64,000 nt of DNA, from contig NZ_BNAR01000002.1 in the NCBI RefSeq assembly GCF_014653695.1, forward strand, positions 558,001 through 622,000, read 5' to 3'. The position numbers and the translations under genes were made by a program. A model generated the notes under the pieces. That model was not told where the DNA came from. It made no database searches and worked only from the letters and a program-made list of their open reading frames with translations. This document shows, one piece after another, positions 42,705 to 52,367 of this stretch (positions within the stretch are counted from its first letter, which is position 1; each line of letters starts with the position of its first letter). Origin of the DNA: Lentzea cavernae (GTDB lineage Bacteria; Actinomycetota; Actinomycetes; Mycobacteriales; Pseudonocardiaceae).

Positions 42705-43556
42705 ATGTCCACGGTGGTGGTGGGTTTCGACGGTTCCGACCTGGCGCGGCGCGCGGTGCTCTGGGGCGCCGAGGAGGCTTCCCGGTCCGGTGCGTCGTTG
42801 CAGGTCGTTCAGGCCGTGCGGGCTCCTCTTCCGGAACCTGTGTTCACGCCGATGACGGTCCCGGTGCCGGAGTTCGTCTCCGAGGAGACGATGTCCCAGG
42901 CCGCCGAGGACCACCTCGCCGGACTCGCCGCGGAGATCAAGGCGAGCTGGCCGGACCTCGACGTGACCACGCACGTGCGCCTGGGCCGCCCGGTGGACGT
43001 CCTCGCCGCCGAGGACGGCGACGTCCTCGTGCTCGGCTCGTCGGGCCGCACCGGCATCGCCGAGATGGTCCTGGGCTCCACCGCCCTCGAACTGGTGTCG
43101 ACCTGCGGACGTCCTGTGGTCGTGACCCGCTCCGGCCCGCTGGAGGGCCGCGTGGTCGTCGGCGTCGACGGCTCCGACACCTCCACGGACGCCATCGCGT
43201 TCGCCTTCGAGTTCGCCGCCCGCCACGGCCGCGAACTCCTCGCCATCCACGCGTTCAACGACGCCGGCTGGGCCGAACTACCCGAACCCGACGTCGACCA
43301 CGTGCGCGCGGACCTGCTGAAGCTGCTCGACGAACAGCTCGCCCCGCACGCCGCCCGGTGGCCGGACGTGCACGTCTCCCACGAGGTCGCCTTCGACGCT
43401 CCCGCCCGAGCACTGCTCCGCGCGGCCGACGGCGCTGCTCTCGTCGCCGTGGGAAGTCACGGCCGTGGCGCCGTGAAGCGTGCAATCCTGGGCTCGGTAA
43501 GCCACGCTGTGCTCCACCACGCGCCGTGCCCGGTCGCCGTGGTCCACCGGAGGTGA
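42705..43556 (+). CDS. Universal stress protein, tandem UspA domains
   Basis: The protein has 283 residues with two UspA domains (~1-140 and ~147-283). Each has the beta1 Asp (VVVGFDGSD, VVVGVDGSD) and an ATP-binding GxxG-x9-G(S/T) signature (GSSGRTGIAEMVLGST and GSHGRGAVKRAILGSV), so it is of the ATP-binding type found in mycobacteria and streptomycetes under hypoxia or dormancy. It is cytoplasmic. Its ribosome-binding site GGAGGTGG is embedded in the upstream terminator hairpin, so its own promoter must start within or after the loop for efficient translation. A lipoprotein gene follows after 6 bp and is probably co-transcribed. Confidence 0.93.
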   Translation: MSTVVVGFDGSDLARRAVLWGAEEASRSGASLQVVQAVRAPLPEPVFTPMTVPVPEFVSEETMSQAAEDHLAGLAAEIKASWPDLDVTTHVRLGRPVDVLAAEDGDVLVLGSSGRTGIAEMVLGSTALELVSTCGRPVVVTRSGPLEGRVVVGVDGSDTSTDAIAFAFEFAARHGRELLAIHAFNDAGWAELPEPDVDHVRADLLKLLDEQLAPHAARWPDVHVSHEVAFDAPARALLRAADGAALVAVGSHGRGAVKRAILGSVSHAVLHHAPCPVAVVHRR

Positions 43557-43562
43557 CGTGAC

Positions 43563-43993
43563 ATGCGCCGGTTAGCGGCCGTGCTGCTGTGCGTGGTCCT
43601 GGCTTCGTGCGGCCAAGTTCCGCCCGCGGAGGTTCCAGCGTCAAGCTCGTCGGCCACCGAAACGTCGTCGATCGTCACGGCCACGCCCCCGCCGAGCAGC
43701 GTCTCGCCGAGCGTTTCGGCACTGCCGCCGACGTCGGCTCCCCCGCCCACCTTGCCCACGCCGTCCCGTGCGCTCGACCCGACCCTGAAGACGGTGCGGG
43801 GCACGGTGTCCGCCGGTGTCGAGTCCGGGTGCACGCTCCTCAGCACGCCGGGTGAGCAGTACCTGCTGCTCGGCGCCGACCCCGCGATCGCGGTGGCCGG
43901 CGCCGTGGTGGAGGTGAGCGGGCGGGCTGATCCCGGTGCGATGACCACGTGCCAGCAGGGCACGCCGTTCCACGTCACGAGGACCCAGCGCGG

Positions 43994-43997
<4 letters not shown>
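43563..43997 (+). CDS. Small secreted lipoprotein
   Basis: The protein has 144 residues. A lipoprotein signal peptide ends in the lipobox LASC (Cys16), which would be lipidated at the membrane surface. A 50-residue Ser/Pro/Thr-rich linker follows (~17-70), then an ~70-residue beta-rich domain (VRGTVSAGVESGCTLLS, LLLGADPAIAVAGAVVEVSGR) with two cysteines that may pair. The end domain has an OB-like feel, but no family can be named. It is probably co-transcribed with the universal stress gene. Its stop TAG shares CTAG with the convergent esterase. Confidence 0.8.
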
Positions 43998-44929
<932 letters not shown>

Positions 44930-44968
44930 GGCTTCCTCCTGGCGTTCCGGGGTGGTGCCATAAAGCTA

Positions 44969-44989
44969 GTGCGCGATTAAATCGTGCAC
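44969..44989. promoter_or_regulatory. 21-bp palindrome in the esterase promoter
   Basis: GTGCGCGATT (44969-44978) and AATCGTGCAC (44980-44989) are inverted repeats with one mismatch around a central A, 40 bp upstream of the esterase ATG. The A+T-rich centre and 10-bp arms suit a dimeric repressor of the MarR or TetR type. Confidence 0.55.
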
Positions 44990-45022
44990 AATGTAATCAC
45001 GACCTCACCGCCCCCGGGAATA

Positions 45023-45057
45023 ACGACGGCCCCACCCGAACGGGCAGGGGCCGTCGT
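45023..45057 (-). terminator. Hairpin terminator of the ceramidase gene
   Basis: ACGACGGCCCC (45023-45033) pairs perfectly with GGGGCCGTCGT (45047-45057), enclosing a 13-nt loop with its own CCCG/CGGG pairing. It lies 10 bp beyond the ceramidase stop codon. Confidence 0.8.
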
Positions 45058-45066
45058 CCACACCCG

Positions 45067-47067
45067 CTAGCCGACGGTGAAGCCCGCCGTCGCACCGGTG
45101 AAGCCGCTGATCTTGCCCGTCCAGCCGCTCTTCTCGTCCCCGTGGTGCACGACCCGGTAGGTGCCGGCGGGGGTGTCCGCCGGGATCTGCCAGGTGATCG
45201 TGGCGTTGGAGAACGCGATCCCGACCCGTTCCCACTTGTAGCGCGTCGACCAGTCGCCGTCGTCGGCCACGCGCACCCACTGGCCGTTCACCTGACGCTG
45301 CACCTCGAGGAACGTGTGGTTGCGGTGCAGGTTGTTCTTCGGGTGGCCGGTGACGAACACGGACGTGACGGTCTCGCCGCGGCCGTAGGACGCCTTGGGT
45401 GCGATCAGGACGTCGCCGTACTTCTTGTCGGCGGGCTTGTCGTCGAGCACGACACCGGTCTGCAGGTTGATCTCGGTGAACGGCGGCTTGCCCGGGATCG
45501 GGCCGGCGGGCAGGGAGGTGCCGGCCTTCATCGACGCCGCGAGCTTGGCGAACTCCTGCTGGTAGGCCGGGGTCGTGTTGCGGCCGAACAGGGTCGAGCC
45601 GCCCTCGTACTGCTGGGAGTCGTACTCCTCCGGCGTGGTGACGTACTGGCTGTAGTCGTTGGCGTAGCCCTGGATCAGCACGTTCCGCACGGGCACACCG
45701 GCTTCGGCCGCCACGGCCTTGCGGATGCGCAGGCCCGCGGTGATCGTGACCTCGCCGGGCACCGCGACGAGGTGCAGCTGGCCGATGCGGACGATCTGCA
45801 GCGGCACGACGTTGGGCGTGGCGCCGATCAGGCCCGTCGGCACCAGGGAGGCCTTGGGGAACTGGCAGTCCCGCAACCACTGCGGGACCTCCATCTGCAG
45901 CGGCTCGAAGAGCTTCTTCCACGGCGACTGCATGCCCTCGGAGAAGCCGGGGATGGCCGGGCCGTCCTCGATGCTGCCCGCGATCGTCGACGCGCCGACG
46001 ACACCGGAGCAGGTGGTGCCGGGCTGGCCGGTGTCGGTGTAGCGGCCCTCGACCTGCACGGCCGACATGTCCACGAACCGCATGCGCGAGTCGACGCCGC
46101 CCGACACCGCCGCCAAGGGCCCGTTGTAGATCTCCTGCGCCTTGCGGTTCTGGCGCTCGCCGATGATGCGGGCGTTCTCGAACTCGTTCTCCGTGGGGCC
46201 GGAGCCGGGCTTCAGGTTGAGGTTCGGCGACATGTCGCCCGCGTTGGTGTTCGGGAACGCCGCCACGAAGCCCGCGGTGTTGTCGAGGTACCGCACGCCC
46301 TCGTCGTCGTGCTCCCACTGGTAGGCCGCGTAACCCTTGTTGTCCGGGCTGATCAGGGTGTTGGCGTTGGTGATCGACGTGTTGTGCGTGGCGAACCAGC
46401 TGATCGCGCCGACGTCGTCGCCCGACTGCCGGAACTTCAGGACGGTGAGCTGCGGGTCGATGCCGGCGGGGAAGAAGCCCTTGTCCGGGTTGCGGTCGAA
46501 CGCCACGCGGGAGCGGTTGACCGACGCGTTCGTGAGTTCGCCGACGCCGAGGCTGATCGAGCCGGGCTTCACGTCCTCGTGCGCCTCGACGACCGACTCG
46601 GTGATGCCGTCGACCACGGCCGCGAGCGCCTGCGGCTGCAGGCCGAGGATCGACAGGTTGTAGGCGAGGTTGTGGGACTGGCCGCCGGGCCCGCTGTGGG
46701 TGTGCGTGGCGGACAGCAGCAGGTTGTCGCGCGTGTAGGTGCTGCCGTACTTGGCCTGCAGCTTGGTGAGCACGCCCTCCTGGACCGCGCGGAAGATCAT
46801 GGCGAGGTCGGCGTTGACGTACGCGACGCGCTTGTTCGTCGTGCGGTCGACCACGACGTAGGCCCGCGACCGCAGCCGCTGGTGGATGCCCGTCGTCTTC
46901 TGGTCGAACTTCGAGTAGCCCATCATGCCGTTCTCGGCGGCGGGGCCGGTGACGTCGGAGATGCCCCGGCCCACCAGGTACGGCTCGGGTTCCGCCCACG
47001 CGAACGGGCCGCTGACCAGCGCCGCACCGACGAGTGCGGCGACCACCGTCAAGACTTTCGTCCGCAT
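45067..47067 (-). CDS. Secreted neutral/alkaline ceramidase
   Basis: The protein has 666 residues from ATG 47067 (GGGG 5-6 bases upstream; a GTG at 47073 is less well placed). After a signal peptide (WA-EPEP) comes the neutral ceramidase domain (~28-500): GRGISDVTGP, zinc-ligand segments SATHTHSGPGG and WFATHNTSI, the family motif NAGDMSPNLN and GASTIAGSIEDGP, which probably includes the nucleophile Ser. The C-terminal ~160 residues form the Ig-like ceramidase C domain. It hydrolyses the amide bond of ceramide to sphingosine and fatty acid outside the cell. Related enzymes occur in Pseudomonas, mycobacteria and Streptomyces. A 15-bp dyad sits upstream. The substrate implies contact with eukaryotic membranes. 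Confidence 0.93.
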   Translation of the reverse strand: MRTKVLTVVAALVGAALVSGPFAWAEPEPYLVGRGISDVTGPAAENGMMGYSKFDQKTTGIHQRLRSRAYVVVDRTTNKRVAYVNADLAMIFRAVQEGVLTKLQAKYGSTYTRDNLLLSATHTHSGPGGQSHNLAYNLSILGLQPQALAAVVDGITESVVEAHEDVKPGSISLGVGELTNASVNRSRVAFDRNPDKGFFPAGIDPQLTVLKFRQSGDDVGAISWFATHNTSITNANTLISPDNKGYAAYQWEHDDEGVRYLDNTAGFVAAFPNTNAGDMSPNLNLKPGSGPTENEFENARIIGERQNRKAQEIYNGPLAAVSGGVDSRMRFVDMSAVQVEGRYTDTGQPGTTCSGVVGASTIAGSIEDGPAIPGFSEGMQSPWKKLFEPLQMEVPQWLRDCQFPKASLVPTGLIGATPNVVPLQIVRIGQLHLVAVPGEVTITAGLRIRKAVAAEAGVPVRNVLIQGYANDYSQYVTTPEEYDSQQYEGGSTLFGRNTTPAYQQEFAKLAASMKAGTSLPAGPIPGKPPFTEINLQTGVVLDDKPADKKYGDVLIAPKASYGRGETVTSVFVTGHPKNNLHRNHTFLEVQRQVNGQWVRVADDGDWSTRYKWERVGIAFSNATITWQIPADTPAGTYRVVHHGDEKSGWTGKISGFTGATAGFTVG

Positions 47068-47081
47068 GAACACCCCGCTAA

Positions 47082-47096
47082 GTGAATTGGATTCAC
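47082..47096. promoter_or_regulatory. Dyad before the ceramidase gene
   Basis: GTGAAT-TGG-ATTCAC (47082-47096) is a perfect 6-3-6 inverted repeat 15 bp upstream of the ceramidase ATG. It overlaps the stop codon of the DMT transporter gene, so it would bind a regulator between the two same-strand genes. Confidence 0.5.
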
Positions 47097-47953
47097 ATTT
47101 CAGGGTCGACGGTAGGTGATCCAGACCACTGAGAGCAAGTCACCGCGAGTGCGTTGGCGGTGACGACGAGCAAGATTCCAGCCCAATGGTGGAGTTCGAG
47201 CGTCTCCCCCAGCAGGAGCAGACCGGCCAGGGCGGCGAGCACCGGGTGGACGCTGCACACCAGCCCGAAGAGCCGCGCGGGCACCTTCCGCAACGCGATC
47301 ACGTCCGCCGCGTAGGGCACGACGCTGCAGAAGACGCCGGCCGCGACCGCGTACAGGATCGCGACTCCGGTCAGCTGGCCGTTGACCACGAGGAACACCG
47401 CGACCGGCACGTAGAGCAGCGCGGACACGCTCGTCGCCGCCGCCGGTGCCTGCAGGCCGGGCAGCCGTTGCCCGACCAGGCGGTTGAGCAGGATGTACGC
47501 GGCCCAGCTCGCCGCCGCGAGGAGACCGGCGCCGATGCCGAGCCAGTCGCTGGAGGGCCCCGGCAGCACCAGCACGTACACGCCGACGGCCGCGACCAGC
47601 ACGAACAGGAAGTCGAGCCGGGTGCGCGAGCCCGCCAGCGCGACGCACAGCGGCCCGAGGACCTCCAGCGTGACCGCGAGACCCAGCCCGATCCGGTCGA
47701 CCGCGGTGTAGAGGCTCAGGTTCATGGTCGCGAACACCAGACCGAGCGCGATCGTCGGCCACCACTGCGCCCAGGTGAATCTTCGCGGGTCCGGGCGGGC
47801 GACCGGCAGCAACACCGCGGCGGCGACGAACTGGCGGACGGCCACGACCCCGGCGGGGCCGATCGACGCGAACGCGTGCGCGCCCACCGCGGCGCCGAAC
47901 TGGCTGCTGGCCGCGCTGGCGGTCATCGTGGCGAATCCACCGAGGCTCTTCAT
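47093..47953 (-). CDS. EamA/DMT-family exporter (RhtA-like)
   Basis: The protein has 286 residues with ten predicted transmembrane helices in two EamA repeats (~10-135 and ~140-275). GLVFATMNLSLYTAVDRIGLGLAVTLEVLGPLCVAL is the typical first-repeat pattern of RhtA/YdcZ-type threonine/homoserine or purine exporters (given here in parts: FATMNLSLYTA, LAVTLEVLGP). The second half has LRKVPARLFGLVCSVHPVLA. The substrate is unknown. It diverges from a LysR gene with a dyad in the 68-bp gap, so LysR control is likely. The ceramidase gene follows 25 bp downstream. Confidence 0.9.
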   Translation of the reverse strand: MKSLGGFATMTASAASSQFGAAVGAHAFASIGPAGVVAVRQFVAAAVLLPVARPDPRRFTWAQWWPTIALGLVFATMNLSLYTAVDRIGLGLAVTLEVLGPLCVALAGSRTRLDFLFVLVAAVGVYVLVLPGPSSDWLGIGAGLLAAASWAAYILLNRLVGQRLPGLQAPAAATSVSALLYVPVAVFLVVNGQLTGVAILYAVAAGVFCSVVPYAADVIALRKVPARLFGLVCSVHPVLAALAGLLLLGETLELHHWAGILLVVTANALAVTCSQWSGSPTVDPEM

Positions 47954-47972
47954 GCCCCCAGCCTGCGCCCGC

Positions 47973-47997
47973 CTGATCGATGCGGGAAATGCATCAG
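47973..47997. promoter_or_regulatory. LysR-type dyad between DMT exporter and LysR genes
   Basis: CTGAT (47973-47977) pairs with ATCAG (47993-47997), and an inner GATGC (47979-47983) pairs with GCATC (47991-47995), giving an interrupted dyad of the T-N11-A kind. It lies 25 bp before the lysR start and 20 bp before the exporter start. Confidence 0.55.
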
Positions 47998-48021
47998 CCG
48001 CGTCACCTATACGCTGGACGC

Positions 48022-48873
48022 ATGGATCTGCGGCACGTGCGGGCGTTCGTGGCCGTGGTGGACGCCGGCACGTTCACCGACGCGGCAAGGGAACTCGGCC
48101 TCACCCAGGCGTCGGTGTCCCGGTCGGTCGCCGCGCTGGAAGCGGCGCTGGGTGTGCGGTTGCTGCAACGGTCCACTCGGCACGTGGCGCTCACCGCCGC
48201 CGGGACGCAGGTCCTCGAAGGCGCGCGCCGGGTGCTGGACGAGGTCGCGCACCTGCACCGGATCGCCTCGCAGTCGTTGACGGAGCTGCGCATCGGCTAC
48301 GCCTGGGCGGCGCTGGGCAAGCACACCCGGCGCGTGCAGAAGGCCTGGGCGGCCGCGCATCCCGGCCTGCCGCTGGTGTTCGTCCAGTCCAACTCGCTGA
48401 CGGCCGGGCTCGCCGAGGGCACCGCCGACGTCGCCGTCGTGCGCAGGGCACTCGACGACTCGCGGTTCGAGACGGCCCTGCTCGGCACCGAACGCCGCTA
48501 CGGCGTGGTCGCGACGGACAACCCGCTGGCGCGCAAGCGTTCGCTCAAGCTGGCCGACCTCGCCCGGTACTCGCTGGCGGTGGACGACCGCACCGGAACG
48601 ACCACTTTGGACCTCTGGCAGCCGGGCAAGGCACCGGCCGTCGTCCGCAACACCGGCAGCGTCGACGAGTGGCTGACGCTGATCGCCGCCGGGCAGGCCG
48701 TCGGCATGACGTCGGAGGCGACGGCGAGCCTGAACCCCCGTCCCGGCGTGGCGTACCGGGCCGTGGCAGACGCGCCGCCGATCGCCGTGTGGCTCGCGTG
48801 GTGGAAGGACCAGCCGCCGCAGCACCTGACCGACCTGATCACGCTGGCCTGCGAGGCCTATCGCGTGGTGTGA
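48022..48873 (+). CDS. LysR-family transcriptional regulator
   Basis: The protein has 283 residues from ATG 48022. The N-terminal HTH (1-60) reads MDLRHVRAFVAVVDAGTFTD, then LTQASVSRSVAALE. The periplasmic-binding-like effector domain spans ~90-280 with RIGYAWAALG and GQAVGMTSEA. It diverges from the EamA exporter, the usual arrangement for a LysR regulator and its target, which suggests it switches on export when the substrate accumulates (inference). The downstream acyl-CoA ligase starts 80 bp later on the same strand and may be independent. Confidence 0.92.
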   Translation: MDLRHVRAFVAVVDAGTFTDAARELGLTQASVSRSVAALEAALGVRLLQRSTRHVALTAAGTQVLEGARRVLDEVAHLHRIASQSLTELRIGYAWAALGKHTRRVQKAWAAAHPGLPLVFVQSNSLTAGLAEGTADVAVVRRALDDSRFETALLGTERRYGVVATDNPLARKRSLKLADLARYSLAVDDRTGTTTLDLWQPGKAPAVVRNTGSVDEWLTLIAAGQAVGMTSEATASLNPRPGVAYRAVADAPPIAVWLAWWKDQPPQHLTDLITLACEAYRVV

Positions 48874-48953
48874 GAAGTCGCTGCCACGACAGGAGGATGA
48901 GTGGAAGTTTCACCCCTCTTCCACGCCCGGGAGCTCACTTAGGGTCACTTCCC

Positions 48954-50558
48954 ATGGACGGGCTGATGCAACCCCGGCCGCTCACCCTCGCGCACGTTCT
49001 GGAGCGGGCCGAGCGGCTGTACGCGCACAAGCAGGTCGTGACGGCCGGCGTCGAGAGGGTCACGTACGCCGACGTGGCCGGGCAGAGCAGGCGCCTCGCC
49101 ACAGCGCTCGACTCGCTCGGTGTCCCCGCCGGCGCGCGGGTCGCCACGTTCGCGACCAACACCCGGCGGCACCTGGAGCTCTACCTCGCGGTGCCGATCA
49201 CGAAGCGGGTGCTGCACTCCATCAACATCCGGCTCTCGGCGGAGCACCTCGAGTACATCGTCAACCACGCCGAGGACGACGTGGTGTTCGTCGACCGCGC
49301 GCTGCTGCCGCGGATCTGGCCCAGCGCCGAGCGGATGCCGAAGGTGCGGCACTGGGTCGTGCTGCCCGACGACAGCGACGAGCCGATCCCGGCCGACCCC
49401 CGCGTCCTGCACTACGACGACCTGGTCGCGGCGGCCGACCCGTTCGCGGGCTCGTTCGAGGACTCGTTCACGCTCGCGGACGAGAACCTGGCCTCCGGGC
49501 TCTGCTACACCTCCGGCACGACCGGGCCGCCCAAGGGCGTGGTGTACAGCCACCGCTCGACGATCCTGCACTGCCTGGGCACGCTCGCGGCCGGGTTCAT
49601 CGGCCTGAGCGAGAGCGACGTCGTGATGCCGATCGTGCCCATGTTCCACGCCAACGCCTGGGGCCTGCCCTACGGCGCGATGATGACGGGCGCCTCGCTG
49701 GTCCTGCCCGGACCGTCGTCGGATCCGACGCACCTGCTGCGGTTGATGGAGACCGAACGGGTCACCGTCGCCGGTGCCGTGCCGACGGTGTGGACGAGCC
49801 TGGTCCCGCAGCTCTCCTTCCACGACCTGGGCGCCACGCGGTTCCTGCTCGGCGGCGGCTCGGTGATCGCCCCCGCGCTGTCCGAGACCTACCGGGTCGC
49901 GCTCGGCGTGCCCATCACCCACTCCTGGGGCATGACGGAGATCAGTCCTGTCGGGACGATCGGCGGCACCCGCACCCAGCACCGGGACGCGACCGGGGCC
50001 GAGCAGACGGCGGTGCGCGCGGCCCAGGGCCAGCCGCTGCCGCTCGTGAACCTGCGCATCGCCGACGTCGAGACGGGTCAGGAACTGCCCCGCGACGGCA
50101 CGGCGATCGGCGAGTTGCAGGTCGCGGGCCCCTGGGTGGCGGGCGGGTACTTCCAGGTGGACTCGGCCGAGAGCTTCACCGACGACGGCTGGCTGCGGAC
50201 CGGCGACCTCGCCACGATCGACGCCGACGGCTACATCCGGCTCGTCGACAGGATGAAGGACCTGATCAAGTCCGGCGGCGAGTGGATCTCCTCGGTCGAG
50301 CTGGAGAGCGCCCTCACCTCGCACCCCGACGTCGTCGAGGTCGCCGTGATCGCCCGCCCGGACCCGAAGTGGGGCGAACGCCCCGTGGCCTACGTCGTGC
50401 TGCGCGACGGCAGCGCGGCCACCGGCGACGAGCTCCTGGAGCACATCACGCCGTCAGTCGCGAAGTGGTGGCTGCCCGACGAGGTCGTCTTCAGGACCGC
50501 GTTGCCCAAGACGGGCACCGGCAAGCTGTCCAAGAGCGCCCTGCGCGACTCAGCCTGA
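48954..50558 (+). CDS. AMP-dependent acyl-CoA synthetase (long-chain/medium-chain fatty acid or aryl acid CoA ligase)
   Basis: The protein has 534 residues from ATG 48954 (48966 also possible). ANL-superfamily motifs are seen: A3 YTSGTTGPPKGV, A5 HSWGMTEISP, A7/A8 GWLRTGDLATID and KDLIKSGGEWISSVELE, and the A10 lysine in TGTGKLSKSALRD. The last, KSGGEWIS form, is typical of fatty-acid or aryl-acid CoA ligases rather than acetyl-CoA synthetase. It activates a carboxylic acid as acyl-AMP and then CoA thioester. A tannase/feruloyl esterase family gene and an MHS-type symporter lie nearby, so a phenolic acid such as a hydroxycinnamate is a possible substrate (inference). It overlaps the convergent PucR-type gene by 9 bp. 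Confidence 0.9.
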   Translation: MDGLMQPRPLTLAHVLERAERLYAHKQVVTAGVERVTYADVAGQSRRLATALDSLGVPAGARVATFATNTRRHLELYLAVPITKRVLHSINIRLSAEHLEYIVNHAEDDVVFVDRALLPRIWPSAERMPKVRHWVVLPDDSDEPIPADPRVLHYDDLVAAADPFAGSFEDSFTLADENLASGLCYTSGTTGPPKGVVYSHRSTILHCLGTLAAGFIGLSESDVVMPIVPMFHANAWGLPYGAMMTGASLVLPGPSSDPTHLLRLMETERVTVAGAVPTVWTSLVPQLSFHDLGATRFLLGGGSVIAPALSETYRVALGVPITHSWGMTEISPVGTIGGTRTQHRDATGAEQTAVRAAQGQPLPLVNLRIADVETGQELPRDGTAIGELQVAGPWVAGGYFQVDSAESFTDDGWLRTGDLATIDADGYIRLVDRMKDLIKSGGEWISSVELESALTSHPDVVEVAVIARPDPKWGERPVAYVVLRDGSAATGDELLEHITPSVAKWWLPDEVVFRTALPKTGTGKLSKSALRDSA

Positions 50559-52223
50559 GGCGCGCAACCGGAACAGCTGCAGTCCGAGCTGCAGCTCCAG
50601 GTCGTTCTCGGTGCGCCAGTCGGCACCGAGGACGTCGCTGACGCGATCGAGCCGCTTGAGCAACGTGTTGACGTGCACGTGCAACGCGCGTGCGGTCGCC
50701 GCGACGTTCGCGCGGTGGTCGTAGTAGGCGCTCAACGTGCCGACGAGATCGGTCCCGCGTCGCTGGTCGTAGTCGACCAACGGCCCCACGGAGGTGTCGA
50801 GGAAGCGGTCGAGCTCGCGGACCCGTTCGGTGTCGAAGATCATCGCGTACAGGGCGTACCGGCCTGTCGTCACGCCCTTGTCGGTGTGCCCCAGAGCCCG
50901 CACGACCGCGCCGCAGCGGCTCGCCAGCGAGTGGGCGCGGGCCCAGTCGTGGCCGACCGCCCGCTCCCCCACGACGGCGACAGGGCCGCCCAGCGCGCGC
51001 CGGAGCCGCCGGTGGACCTCCTCGACGGTCCGGTCGTCGTCGGTGCTGTGCACGATCATCGTGGCCTTGCCGAGGTGTTCGCCGGCCAACCCTGCGCGGT
51101 CCCTGGCGATCTCGTGCAGGTGCCGTGCGAGGTCGGTGGAGGACACCGCGGCGCAGTCCGCGACGAGGACGAGGTTCAGCCTGTCGGCGTCGATGCCGCG
51201 GGCTCGGGTGCGGGTGCGCTGGGCGGGCCCGATCCCGCTGACCATCAGCTCCGTCAGCAGCTCTCCGCTCAGCCGTTCGCTGGCCTCGGCGACGGCCCTC
51301 TCCTTGAGGATCAGCAACCCCAGGATGTGCGTGGCGCGTTCGAGCGTGCGCAGGTCCATGGCGTCCGAGACGCCGGTGACCGCCTCCCTGCTCCACTGCA
51401 GCGCGCCGAGGTGGCTGTCGCCGGTCCGGATCGGGGCCACGCTGCGGGCGATCCCGTCGTCGACCGAGGTCGTGACGCGGCCGGAGCGGTGGCCGGCCGC
51501 GTCGAGCAGCGCGACCGTGCCGCCGAGCTGCTCGGCGAGGAGCTGCGCGACGTCGTCCGGTGTCCCGCCCTCCAGCACCACCCCGGTCAGCGCCTCGTGG
51601 ATGGCCTGCGCCCGTTCCACGACGGCCACGTGCTCCTCGATCCTGCGGTACGCGACCTGCAGGTCCTGCAACGCGGTGCGGCTCTCCTCGTAGAGGCGCG
51701 CGTTGTCGAGGGCGACCGCGGCGTGGTCGGCGAACGCGCTCAGCAGCGCGATCTCCCCCGCGTGGAACGACCGCTCGGAGCGGTACGCGGCGAACAGCGC
51801 GCCCACCACCTCGTCCCGGATCACCAGCGGCACACCGAGCAGCGCGACCAGGTCCTCGGTGCCGACCAGCTGGTCGAAGCCGGCGTCGTGGTCGATGAGG
51901 GTCGAGGCGGCGTAGTTGCGCACCCACTGCGGGCGGCGGGTGGCCAGCACCTTGCCGCCGAGCCCCACACCGGCCGGGATGGTCGCGCTCAGGAACGCCG
52001 CCGAGATCGTCCCCTCCGCCGCGCGGGCCGAGAGCCTGCCGTCCGCGACCAGCGAGAGGTAGGTGAAGTCCGTGCCCATCAGGTCGTGGGCGTGGCGCAC
52101 GATCGACTGCAGCACGTCGTCCAGTTCGCCGAGGGCCGTGAGCGACTTGGCCGTGGCGTACAACGACGCCAGTTCGCGCTGCCGGCGGACGAGTTCGTGC
52201 GACTCGCTCGGGTCGATGGTCAC
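50550..52223 (-). CDS. GAF-domain PucR/CdaR-type transcriptional regulator
   Basis: The protein has 557 residues from GTG 52223 (GTG 52241 is possible too). Order: a short helix, a GAF domain (~15-165, VLQSIVRHAHDLMGTDFTYL, IRDEVVGALFAAYRSERSF), a coiled region, a second sensory part (~215-300), and a C-terminal PucR_2 HTH (~495-550, LVGTLSAYYDHRANVAATARALHVHVNTLLKRL; only the start and end matter: TLSAYYDH and NTLLKRL). Such regulators control aromatic and purine catabolism in actinobacteria and are often activators binding small aromatic effectors. It is divergent from the symporter and convergent with the CoA ligase, the two genes it most plausibly controls. Confidence 0.9.
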   Translation of the reverse strand: MTIDPSESHELVRRQRELASLYATAKSLTALGELDDVLQSIVRHAHDLMGTDFTYLSLVADGRLSARAAEGTISAAFLSATIPAGVGLGGKVLATRRPQWVRNYAASTLIDHDAGFDQLVGTEDLVALLGVPLVIRDEVVGALFAAYRSERSFHAGEIALLSAFADHAAVALDNARLYEESRTALQDLQVAYRRIEEHVAVVERAQAIHEALTGVVLEGGTPDDVAQLLAEQLGGTVALLDAAGHRSGRVTTSVDDGIARSVAPIRTGDSHLGALQWSREAVTGVSDAMDLRTLERATHILGLLILKERAVAEASERLSGELLTELMVSGIGPAQRTRTRARGIDADRLNLVLVADCAAVSSTDLARHLHEIARDRAGLAGEHLGKATMIVHSTDDDRTVEEVHRRLRRALGGPVAVVGERAVGHDWARAHSLASRCGAVVRALGHTDKGVTTGRYALYAMIFDTERVRELDRFLDTSVGPLVDYDQRRGTDLVGTLSAYYDHRANVAATARALHVHVNTLLKRLDRVSDVLGADWRTENDLELQLGLQLFRLRASG

Positions 52224-52367
52224 GGCGTCATTCTTGCGCACCAATCGGTGGAGGAATGCCCTACCGAACCGAGGCGAGAGGTGTGTGATCCGGACCTCAA
52301 CCAGACGGTGTCGCCGCCCTAGCATTGGCCGCCATCACCTGCCGGTTCATCGACGAAGGCGGCATGT

